From positions 30,157 through 94,156 of the forward strand of contig NZ_BAOL01000008.1 in the NCBI RefSeq assembly GCF_000350145.1: a stretch of DNA of 64,000 bases. Reading direction: 5' to 3'. The stretch is from Ilumatobacter nonamiensis YM16-303. GTDB lineage: Bacteria; Actinomycetota; Acidimicrobiia; Acidimicrobiales; Ilumatobacteraceae. How positions within the stretch are numbered: position 1 is the first letter of the stretch; each line of letters starts with the position of its first letter. A model generated the notes under the pieces. That model was not told the DNA's origin, did no database searches, and saw only the letters and a program-made list of their open reading frames with translations. Positions 46,265 to 53,269 of this stretch are shown piece by piece. The position numbers and the translations under genes were made by a program.

Positions 46265-46297
46265 GCCATCGGCCCGCCATCGACGACGATCTCGGCG

Positions 46298-47458
46298 CTA
46301 GCTCATCGCGAAGTCGTAGATGAGCTTCGCGAGCTCGGTCACCATCTCGGCTTGGCCCTTGGGGTCCATGTAGTGCGTGGCGTCGAACTCGTGGTGTCCG
46401 GTGAACCGATCGCCGAGTGCGTCCTCCCACTGCCGAAGGTAGTCGGGGTGGGCCCGGTGGTCTCCAGCCTGGCGAATGCTCAAGACGGGAATCGTGGTGC
46501 GGGCCACATCGGACGGACCGTTGGCCTGACTGACATCGGTCGCCCACTGGCTGAGCCACGACCGCAGGCTCGAGAACCGACCGAGGCCGTTGCCGGCCTC
46601 GTTGACCTCGCGGATCTTGTCGACGTCACCTCCGAAGTCGCTCGTCTCGGCGAACATGAAGGGATCGGCATTGGTGCGATGCACCACGAACGCCTCGTCG
46701 GCGTTCGGTCCGTACATGCCCTCCAACGTGGCGAGCCGGTCGCGCGCCCAACTGGTGATGCGCTCCATGCGAGCGGCCTGCGCCGCACGGATCCGGGCGA
46801 CGAACTCGTCGCTGAACGGTGGCCCGTGGCGAGGGTCGAACACGTCGAGGTCGGGGTCTCGCCGCAACGGATCGGCCTCGTCGACGATCGCTGCGTCGAG
46901 CACGTTCCGCAGCGTCTGTGACCGCCCGAGATGGTGACCGAACAACACCAGCTTGTCGGCCGGCGGCAGCTGCTCCGGCGTGACCAGGCTCGGGCGTCCG
47001 TCGGGGAGATGGGTCATCGTGAAGTCCTCGGCTTGGGCTTGGTAGAAGCACAACAGCGATGCCCCACCGGAGAAGCCGAGCAGGATGATGCGCTCGTAGC
47101 CCCGTTCCTCGAGGAAGCGGATGGCGGTTCCCACGTCCTGTGCGCAGCGCTCCATGAGCAGCGTCGCGTCGCTTCCGACGAATCGGGTCTGCACCGTCAT
47201 GGTCGAGAGCCCGAGTTGCACGAGCGGGTTCACGATGTAGAACCCGGCAGTCGGCACGACCGGGTGGGTGAAGATCGCTGCCGTCTTGTGCGATGGCACC
47301 TCGCCGTCGGGTTCGCTCAGATCGACGCGAACCACGCTCGCCTGATTGACACTGGGTGGATAGAGCTCGTGGGGGTAGCCGCGCTCGCCGCCCAGGAGAA
47401 ACGAGCGACTCTCGTGAGATCGCACCGGCCGGACGCCGGGTGACGGTTGCGTACTCAT
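46298..47458 (-). CDS. Alpha/beta hydrolase
   Basis: A 386-residue alpha/beta-fold hydrolase. The nucleophile elbow is ILLGFSGGASLL, with AAIFTHPVVPTAGF in the oxyanion region. TTIPVLSIRQAGDHRAHPDYL supplies a possible acid, and HHEFDATHYMDPKGQ the histidine. The middle 120 residues form a large cap. Its ATG overlaps the stop of the dioxygenase-like gene upstream (ATGA), so the two work as a pair, for example ring cleavage followed by C-C or ester hydrolysis. A longer upstream frame is a shadow. Substrate unknown. Confidence 0.87.
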   Translation of the reverse strand: MSTQPSPGVRPVRSHESRSFLLGGERGYPHELYPPSVNQASVVRVDLSEPDGEVPSHKTAAIFTHPVVPTAGFYIVNPLVQLGLSTMTVQTRFVGSDATLLMERCAQDVGTAIRFLEERGYERIILLGFSGGASLLCFYQAQAEDFTMTHLPDGRPSLVTPEQLPPADKLVLFGHHLGRSQTLRNVLDAAIVDEADPLRRDPDLDVFDPRHGPPFSDEFVARIRAAQAARMERITSWARDRLATLEGMYGPNADEAFVVHRTNADPFMFAETSDFGGDVDKIREVNEAGNGLGRFSSLRSWLSQWATDVSQANGPSDVARTTIPVLSIRQAGDHRAHPDYLRQWEDALGDRFTGHHEFDATHYMDPKGQAEMVTELAKLIYDFAMS

Positions 47459-48552
47459 GTCCGATCCGTCTTCGCACTCGGGAGTGCGGCTTCGAACGCT
47501 GGAGTCCGCCGCAGTCGCCGGTAGGAGTCGATGCTGAGCCCTTCGAGCATCCGTTGCATTCCAGGTTCGTGGACCGCGGCATACGCGTCGCGCTCGGCGG
47601 CGGCCGGTCCGTGGGTCATGCCCTGGGGGAAGTGGCCGAGGGCGTTCACCGGATTGCCGTTCACACGGCGGATGAGAATCACCTCGTCGGCATCGACGTT
47701 GCGGTGCCTGGTCGGAAGTTCTTCCGCTTCGGGGTCGCTCACGACCGACATCGGCAGGAACGGAACGCACATGAAGCTCGCCGATTCGAGGATCGACCAG
47801 GACGATGGTGCGAGGTGGATGCGTTCGGAGGTGAGCGGACGAATGTCGCGAAGGTTGAGCTTGAACGGGAACAGATCGCCCTTCCACCCGACGAGGTCGA
47901 ACGGCAACTCGGCGTAGAACGCCGAGGTGATCTCCGTCCCGTGCTTGAGCTTGAGTTCCCACTCGTCTTGTTCCGGCCAGTCGTATTCGGTGATCTTCGG
48001 GATGCCGAGGACGCCGAAGTCGATCGGAGAGTGTCGACCGATTTGGCGGTGTTCGGTGAACTCGATCGGCGCAACCGACTCGACCACCTTGGCCGTGGTC
48101 GGCGTCGTCGGCATGTGACGGTAGGTCGTGCCCTTCGGAATCAGGATGAGATCTTCGGGTTCGTACTCGATCGGGCCGAACTCGGTGGCGACGACGCCAA
48201 CGCCTTCGTGGATGAAGTAGAGGGTGTCGGCATCGACGTTGCGGACCAGGTGCGGTGTGGCGACGGCTCGGTGGCTGAGTGCGATCGTCAGCTCGTCGTT
48301 GGCGAGCATCTCGGTCGGGAGGCCCGACGGGTTGCTCTCGTCGTCGAACGTCATTGCGCCGAGGAGGGCCACGGCGATCGAGATCGGGCCCTCCACGCGC
48401 ACCGGGTCAGCCGGTTTGCGACCGTGGTAGAGCATCGACACCGGTCCGAAGAATCCACCACGGCTGTAGTGCTCCTCGTTGAGGTCGGCCACGCCGACGC
48501 GCGCCTGCCGAGCCGTTCTGCCCTCGTGGACATGGATCCAGGAATTCCTCAT
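47455..48552 (-). CDS. Homogentisate 1,2-dioxygenase-like cupin protein
   Basis: A 365-residue bicupin resembling homogentisate 1,2-dioxygenase. LNEEHYSRGGFFGPVSMLYHG, NVDADTLYFIHEGVGVVATEFGPIEYEPEDLILIPKGTTYRH (in parts) and RHRNVDADEVILIRRVNGNPVNALGHFPQGMTHGP are the corresponding blocks. It is shorter than classical enzymes (about 430 residues) and diverged around the Fe ligands, so the ring substrate may not be homogentisate. No tyrosine-pathway partners (hydroxyphenylpyruvate dioxygenase, maleylacetoacetate isomerase, FAH) are nearby. It is divergent from a GntR regulator and coupled to a hydrolase. Confidence 0.82.
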   Translation of the reverse strand: MRNSWIHVHEGRTARQARVGVADLNEEHYSRGGFFGPVSMLYHGRKPADPVRVEGPISIAVALLGAMTFDDESNPSGLPTEMLANDELTIALSHRAVATPHLVRNVDADTLYFIHEGVGVVATEFGPIEYEPEDLILIPKGTTYRHMPTTPTTAKVVESVAPIEFTEHRQIGRHSPIDFGVLGIPKITEYDWPEQDEWELKLKHGTEITSAFYAELPFDLVGWKGDLFPFKLNLRDIRPLTSERIHLAPSSWSILESASFMCVPFLPMSVVSDPEAEELPTRHRNVDADEVILIRRVNGNPVNALGHFPQGMTHGPAAAERDAYAAVHEPGMQRMLEGLSIDSYRRLRRTPAFEAALPSAKTDRT

Positions 48553-48577
48553 CGTGCCTCCATCTCGAGGAGGCTAG

Positions 48578-48599
48578 TATAATCACATATGTTTATGAT
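48578..48599. promoter_or_regulatory. TATAAT box and imperfect dyad before the GntR gene
   Basis: TATAAT (48578-48583) is the best -10 box in the window. It runs directly into ATCACATATGTTTATGAT (48582-48599), an 18-base dyad with 13 of 18 symmetric positions. AT-rich sequence like this is rare here. It is likely the autoregulatory operator/promoter between the divergent dioxygenase and GntR genes. Confidence 0.5.
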
Positions 48600-48623
48600 A
48601 TGTCGGAACGAGAGCCAGGACCG

Positions 48624-49418
48624 ATGAGCGCCGAACTCGCAGACACCACAGCGTCCGACGCGGTCCCGGCGCCGGCGTTCGACCCGTCGGTCCCGCTCCA
48701 CCATCAGATCTACCTCCAGCTCCGCCGAGAGATCGCCGACGGACTCTGGACTGGACGCACCGACTTTCCCGGCGAGCGCGAGGTCGCCGAACTCTTCGAC
48801 GCCAGTGTCATCACCTCGCGCTCCGCGCTCGACCGGCTCAGTACCGAAGGCTGGATCCGACGTCAGCGCGGCAAGCGCCCCCGTGTCATTCACCAACCGA
48901 GCGCAGGCAGTGCCGCGCCGCGACCCGACCTCATGCCGGTCGGCCGATTCCGCCCCTACTCCTACGAGGTGCTGTTTGCCGAGGTTCGCATCGCTCCCGC
49001 CGAGGCATGCGCCGCGTTCGACCTCGAACCCGGCTCGAGTCTCTGGCAATGCAGCCGGGTTCGCACATTCGACGGACGACCCCACAGTGTCACGCACAAT
49101 GCGCAGCGGCCCGAGGTCGGCGAACTCCACGATGCGAGAGGACTGTCCAGTCGCCCGATGACGAGCCTGCTCGCCAAACATGGTCACACGGTCGCGACGA
49201 TGCGTCGACGGATGAGCGTCGGCCAGGCTCCTCCGTCGGCAACGGCGGCCCTCGGGATCACGATCGCGAAACCGGTGTTGACGATCACGTTCACGCTCCA
49301 CGACGCCGCCGACGGTGTCATCCAGTGGGTCCGGCTCTACCTCCACCCCGACCACGCGACACCGGAAGAGACCATGAACATCGAGAACGGAAGCTGGTCG
49401 GCAGCCGAGCCGATGTGA
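48624..49418 (+). CDS. GntR-family regulator, UTRA type
   Basis: A 264-residue regulator. FDPSVPLHHQIYLQLRREI leads into the winged helix (about 20-85, with GEREVAELFDASVITSRSALDRLSTEGWI in parts). The C-terminal UTRA domain runs from about 105 to 245 and ends VIQWVRLYLHPDHA. I place the start at 48624, where AGGA precedes the ATG, rather than at the ATG at 48600, which abuts the dyad and has no ribosome site. It is divergent from the dioxygenase-hydrolase pair, its likely target. Confidence 0.9.
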   Translation: MSAELADTTASDAVPAPAFDPSVPLHHQIYLQLRREIADGLWTGRTDFPGEREVAELFDASVITSRSALDRLSTEGWIRRQRGKRPRVIHQPSAGSAAPRPDLMPVGRFRPYSYEVLFAEVRIAPAEACAAFDLEPGSSLWQCSRVRTFDGRPHSVTHNAQRPEVGELHDARGLSSRPMTSLLAKHGHTVATMRRRMSVGQAPPSATAALGITIAKPVLTITFTLHDAADGVIQWVRLYLHPDHATPEETMNIENGSWSAAEPM

Positions 49419-49485
49419 CAGGCGCTACCGAGGCAGCGATGCCCCGTTGCCCCACCGACGTGTCGAGCCGTGATCGGCTACGTCG

Positions 49486-50277
49486 TCAGAGGCGCTCGTC
49501 GTCGCCGATCAGTTGGGCGATCGATGCGGCCGGGTCGGAACTGGTCACCAGCGTCTCGCCGACCAGGACCGCGTCGTAGCCGGCCGATTCGAGCCGACGG
49601 GCGTCGGCGGCGCCGCGCACACCCGACTCGGCGACCTTCACCGCGGAGTCAGGGATCACTCCAGCCATACGCTCCGCGCGTTCGTGGTCGACCTGAAACG
49701 TGACCAGATCGCGCTGGTTGACGCCGATCAGCGTCGCATCGGCGGCGAGGGCGAGTTCGAGCTCCGCCTCGTCGTGGATCTCGACGAGGACGTCGAGGCC
49801 GATCTCGGTGGCGAGCCGGTGCAGGTCGACCAACTCCGAACGATCGAGCGCTGCGGCGATCAGGAGCACGCAGTCGGCCCCCATCAACCGGGCGTCGACG
49901 ACGTCGAGGGCGCTCACCGTGAAGTCCTTCCTGAGCACCGGGAGTGCGCACGACTCCCGCGCGATCTGGAGATCGCTGACCGAGCCACCGAAGTGCGGAG
50001 TGTCGGTGAGCACCGAGAGGCACGATGCGCCCCCGTCCTCGTAGCAGCGCGCCATCTCCGCCGGATCGAGATCTGCGTGGAGGTCGCCCTTCGAGGGCGA
50101 ACGCCGTTTGATTTCCGAGATCACGCCGAGTCGGGCACGCGCCGCGAGCGCGTGGCGGAACCCACGCGTCGGAGCCATGTCGGCCGTGGCCGCGACCATC
50201 TCATCGATGCTGCGCGCATCGGCCGCCGCGGCGGCGCGATGGTGCGCGAGAATTGCGTCGAGGTAGGTGGCGGTCAC
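49486..50277 (-). CDS. trpC: Indole-3-glycerol phosphate synthase
   Basis: A 263-residue TIM-barrel enzyme that closes the indole ring in tryptophan synthesis. GVISEIKRRSPSKGDL carries the catalytic Lys of the first strand, VLRKDF the second Lys, VEIHDEAELELAL the catalytic Glu, and VAESGVRGAADARRL the phosphate site. The start is GTG overlapping the upstream stop (GTGA); an upstream in-frame ATG at 50304 would overlap the neighbour by 31 bases. It is cotranscribed with an ABM-type monooxygenase, 33 kb from trpF and trpBA in this window. Confidence 0.95.
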   Translation of the reverse strand: MTATYLDAILAHHRAAAAADARSIDEMVAATADMAPTRGFRHALAARARLGVISEIKRRSPSKGDLHADLDPAEMARCYEDGGASCLSVLTDTPHFGGSVSDLQIARESCALPVLRKDFTVSALDVVDARLMGADCVLLIAAALDRSELVDLHRLATEIGLDVLVEIHDEAELELALAADATLIGVNQRDLVTFQVDHERAERMAGVIPDSAVKVAESGVRGAADARRLESAGYDAVLVGETLVTSSDPAASIAQLIGDDERL

Positions 50278-50582
50278 AGACCCTTGCCGCGTACCGGATT
50301 GCACACCGTGATCTCGGGACGGCCACCGGCGAGCGGACGCAGAGCCATGCCGAGCTCCTTCATCGTGTCACTCGAGCTGTGCGCAGCGAGCGCTTCCTGG
50401 CTCGCGTACTCCTCGTACATCCAGATCACGTTCTCGTCCGTCGTGTCCTCGGTCAGGATGTACTGGATCGTGTCGGGCTCGTTGGCCTCGACGTGATCCA
50501 TCATGGGACCCATGGCAGCGATCAGTTCGCTGCGCTTTCCCTCGAGTGCGGTGATCTTGGCGATGACAGAAACCTTGCTCAT
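50274..50582 (-). CDS. Putative quinol monooxygenase (ABM domain)
   Basis: A 102-residue dimeric ferredoxin-like protein of the antibiotic-biosynthesis-monooxygenase family, as in E. coli YgiN. VSVIAKITALEGKRSELIAAM opens it, with WMYEEYASQEALAAHSSS near residues 54-71. The usual terminal 'DP..F' element is replaced by AGGRPEITVCNPV. Substrate unknown. It overlaps trpC by 4 bases and follows glyS by 25 bases, so glyS-ABM-trpC may form one transcript. Confidence 0.85.
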   Translation of the reverse strand: MSKVSVIAKITALEGKRSELIAAMGPMMDHVEANEPDTIQYILTEDTTDENVIWMYEEYASQEALAAHSSSDTMKELGMALRPLAGGRPEITVCNPVRGKGL

Positions 50583-50607
50583 GGCCGCAACCTACTTCTG
50601 ACCGGAG

Positions 50608-51918
50608 TCAGAAGCCCAGACGGTCGCCGACCGTCGAGAGCAACTCGTCGATCGGAACACGGATCTGCTCGGTGGTGTCCCGGTCGCGGATCGTCACGGC
50701 GTTGTCGTCGAGCGAGTCGAAGTCGACGGTCACCGCGAGCGGCGTCCCGATCTCGTCCTGTCGGCGGTAGCGCTTCCCGATGTTCTGGGTCTCGTCGTAG
50801 TCGACCATGTAGCGATCGGACAGGAGCTTGCGGACCTCGTGCGCGAGCGGCGTGAGCGTGTCCTTCTTGCTCAGCGGAAGCACGGCCACCTTGTACGGGG
50901 CGAGGCGCGGATGGAGCCGCAGCACGGTGCGTGATTCGCCGTTCACCTCGTCCTCGTCGTAGGCCGCGAGGAGGAAGGCAGCCATCGTGCGGGTCGCACC
51001 GGCGGCGGGCTCGATCACGTAGGGCACGTAGCGCTCGTTGGTCTGCGGGTCGAAGTAGTCGAGCCGCTCCCCCGACACCCCAGCGTGCGCCTTGAGGTCG
51101 TAGTCGGTGCGCTGTGCGATCCCTTCGAGTTCGTCGAAGCCCCAGGGGAACTTGAACTCGACGTCGGACGTCCCGGTCGAATAGTGCGACAACTCGTCCT
51201 CGTCGTGGGGCCGCAGGATCAACATCTCGGCGGGAATCCCGTGCTCGATGTACCAGTTGAGCCGCTCGTTGCACCAGTACTCGTACCACTGCTCGCTCTC
51301 GGCGGGCGGGACGAAGAACTCCATCTCCATCTGTTCGAACTCGCGGGTCCGGAAGATCCAGTTCTGCGGGGTGATCTCGTTGCGGAACGACTTGCCGACC
51401 TGGGCGATCCCGAACGGCGGCTTCTTGCGGCTCGTCTGCAGCACTTGGCCGAAGTTGGTGAACATGCCCTGTGCGGTCTCCGGACGCAGGTACGCGTCCG
51501 CGCCGGTGCCCTCGACCGGTCCGGCCTGGGTCTTGAACATCAGGTTGAACTCGCGGGCTTCCGTGAAGCTGTTCTTCGCATCGCAATTCGGGCAGATGTC
51601 CGGGTTCTCGAGCTTGTCGAGGCGATAGCGGTTCTTGCAGTTCGTGCAGTCGACCAGCGGGTCGGAGAAGTTGGCGAGGTGCCCCGACGCCTGCCACACC
51701 TGCGGCGGGCTGAGGATCGCGGCGTCGATGAGCACCACGTCGTCGCGCTGCTGCACCATCGATCGCAGCCAGGCGTCCTTGACGTTCCGGAGGAGGAGTG
51801 ATCCGAGCGGGCCGTAGTCGTAGGTCGATCGGAACCCGCCGTAGATCTCTGCGGACTGGTAGACGAACCCCCGGCGCTTGCAGAGGGAGACGATCTGTTC
51901 GAGGTCGGTTGCGGCCAT
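50608..51918 (-). CDS. glyS: Glycyl-tRNA synthetase, single-chain (class II)
   Basis: A 436-residue class IIa synthetase of the eukaryote/archaea-like homodimeric type, not the bacterial alpha2-beta2 form. YDYGPLGSLLLRNVKDAW is motif 1. CTNCKNRYRLDKLENPDICPNC is a four-cysteine zinc site (shown by its cysteines). RPETAQGMFTNF and FGIAQVGKSFRNEITP span motif 2, and the C-terminal anticodon domain begins LAPYKVAVLPLSKKD. The ATG at 51918 starts AATDLEQIVSLCKRRGF, the family N-terminus. TAGCCT lies 10 bases upstream. The 90-residue longer frame runs through the palindromic repeat and is rejected. Confidence 0.95.
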   Translation of the reverse strand: MAATDLEQIVSLCKRRGFVYQSAEIYGGFRSTYDYGPLGSLLLRNVKDAWLRSMVQQRDDVVLIDAAILSPPQVWQASGHLANFSDPLVDCTNCKNRYRLDKLENPDICPNCDAKNSFTEAREFNLMFKTQAGPVEGTGADAYLRPETAQGMFTNFGQVLQTSRKKPPFGIAQVGKSFRNEITPQNWIFRTREFEQMEMEFFVPPAESEQWYEYWCNERLNWYIEHGIPAEMLILRPHDEDELSHYSTGTSDVEFKFPWGFDELEGIAQRTDYDLKAHAGVSGERLDYFDPQTNERYVPYVIEPAAGATRTMAAFLLAAYDEDEVNGESRTVLRLHPRLAPYKVAVLPLSKKDTLTPLAHEVRKLLSDRYMVDYDETQNIGKRYRRQDEIGTPLAVTVDFDSLDDNAVTIRDRDTTEQIRVPIDELLSTVGDRLGF

Positions 51919-51973
51919 ACAGCCCGCAAGGCTACGGCCCGCCACCCCGCCTTGACCCGAACGATTCCCCGTT

Positions 51974-52076
51974 CCGGTGAGATGTGAGACCACCCCTCCG
52001 CCCCAACTCTCACCGCAGCTCGCTCCCGAGGTCTCCGGTGAGATGTGAGACCACGTGCCCGTCTCACATCTCACCG
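51974..52076. repeat. Dispersed bipartite palindrome, copy B
   Basis: Unit 1 runs from CCGGTGAGATGTGAGACC (51974-51991) to ACTCTCACCG (52006-52015). Unit 2, starting 61 bases later, is a perfect 16-bp hairpin with left arm CGGTGAGATGTGAGAC and right arm ending CTCACATCTCACCG (52063-52076), loop of 9. The right arm, read on the minus strand, provides the last codons and the TGA of the nuclease-like gene (Gly-Glu-Met-stop). The copy lies between glyS and that gene. Confidence 0.9.
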
Positions 52077-53017
52077 ACGAACGACGAGGCGCGCCGGCGG
52101 AGGTGAGCGACTTCGTCTGCGAGTGCGCGGATGCTTGCGTCGAGCGCTCGGCCGAACTGGGACGGTCCGAGGCGTCTGACCGTCCAGCCCTCTCGCCGCG
52201 CGGCATCGTCGCGCGCCGCATCAGCTCGAGAGCCGATGGTCTCGCGATGGGTCGGGAAGCCGTCGACCTCGACCGCCCATCGGAGCTCGGGAATCGCCAG
52301 GTCGAACCTCACGTTCCCGAATCCACGCAGCCGCACCGCGTACTGACGCACCAGGTCCTCGACGCCGCACGCGCGCAACCGATCGCCGACGATGACCTCC
52401 AGGTGGGATTCCGCTGCAGGACCATCGATCCGTCGACGCACGATCTCGAGATATCTCCGGAGCCAGCGGCGCCGCGGGCTCACCCAGTCGATCGCGGCCG
52501 CGATCATGTCGGGGGTGTCGTGACGGCCATCCTGCATGCACTGTTCGACGACCGAGGTCAGATCTCGATCGTCCAGGAAACGAGCGAGGTCCAGCGCCAG
52601 CCGGGGACGATCGAGGACGCGGATCCCGTCGTCACGTTCGAGCACATCGACGCGTCGCAGCGTCGGGGTGCGGAAGACCTTGACCCATCGGGCGAGGGTC
52701 GGATGCGAGTGCGGCGGCGCGATGACGTGGATCCGCTGGTCGGCGGGCATGCGTCGGAGGCCATACAAGCGACCGGCAGTCGGACCGCCGATGACCAGTT
52801 CGGGGTGGGCGCGGCAGACGGCTGCCGAACGTTGGAGCTCATCGTCGCTGACCGACGGGCTCCGATACGCGCCGGGGAGCGCGAGCTCGAGAGCACCTCG
52901 TCGGACGATGTCCTTGATCTGTGCTCGATGCAATCCGGCCTGGATCAGATCCTCGACCGATGCCACGCCGTGCTGGCGGGCGAGAACCGCGTGGGCCGCG
53001 GCGCTGAGATCACTCAT
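52064..53017 (-). CDS. AbiEi-like winged-helix plus DUF559 nuclease-like protein
   Basis: A 317-residue two-part protein. Residues 1-55 (AAAHAVLARQHGVASVEDLI, RGALELALPGAYRSP) match the winged helix found at the N-terminus of type-IV antitoxin AbiEi-like proteins. The C-terminal 100 residues (VRFDLAIPELRWAVEVDG, then HRETIGSRADAARDDAARRE) match DUF559, a PD-(D/E)XK-type fold related to very-short-patch-repair nucleases, with Asp and E-x-D of the active site visible. GAGGAGG lies 3 bases before the ATG at 53017. Copies B and C of the bipartite palindrome flank it and copy B supplies its stop codon. No AbiEii toxin partner is adjacent. Function unproven. Confidence 0.82.
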   Translation of the reverse strand: MSDLSAAAHAVLARQHGVASVEDLIQAGLHRAQIKDIVRRGALELALPGAYRSPSVSDDELQRSAAVCRAHPELVIGGPTAGRLYGLRRMPADQRIHVIAPPHSHPTLARWVKVFRTPTLRRVDVLERDDGIRVLDRPRLALDLARFLDDRDLTSVVEQCMQDGRHDTPDMIAAAIDWVSPRRRWLRRYLEIVRRRIDGPAAESHLEVIVGDRLRACGVEDLVRQYAVRLRGFGNVRFDLAIPELRWAVEVDGFPTHRETIGSRADAARDDAARREGWTVRRLGPSQFGRALDASIRALADEVAHLRRRASSFVGEM

Positions 53018-53269
53018 GTTCCTCCTCACATCGTCGTGCTCGGAGGGAGTCGGCGTCGTCAACCTATCCAGGCCCTGCCCTCTTCGTCGGACCTCCTCGC
53101 CACCGGTGAGATGTGAGAGCAACAGGGGCTCCGAACTCTCACCGGAAGCGACGAGGCGGCCGTTCCGGTGAGATGTGAGCGGACCAGGTCGTCTCACATC
53201 TCACCGGAACGGGGTTGGCGGGATCGGGGTCGGGGCGGGTGGCGGGGGTGCGCCGGGCGCTCCGTCCAC
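53018..53269. other. Intergenic stretch holding repeat copy C
   Basis: About 250 bases between the VWA lipoprotein and the nuclease-like gene. Apart from the palindrome at 53103-53207, followed by a G-rich tract (GGTCGGGGCGGGTGGCGGGGG), no gene or recognisable site is seen. Confidence 0.5.
53103..53207. repeat. Dispersed bipartite palindrome, copy C
   Basis: Unit 1 runs from CCGGTGAGATGTGAGAGC (53103-53120) to ACTCTCACCGG (53135-53145). Unit 2, starting 62 bases later, pairs CCGGTGAGATGTGAG (53165-53179) with CTCACATCTCACCGG (53193-53207), a perfect 15-bp stem with a 13-base loop. Same order and spacing as copy B. It lies 86 bases upstream of the nuclease-like gene. Confidence 0.9.

Noticed and set aside
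51919..52221. N-terminal extension of glycyl-tRNA synthetase
   Set aside because: The longer frame runs through repeat copy B and the nuclease-like gene end. The family N-terminus coincides with the ATG at 51918.
52064..53017. Complete AbiE toxin-antitoxin system
   Set aside because: Only the AbiEi-like winged helix is present, fused to DUF559. No AbiEii nucleotidyltransferase gene is adjacent on either side.
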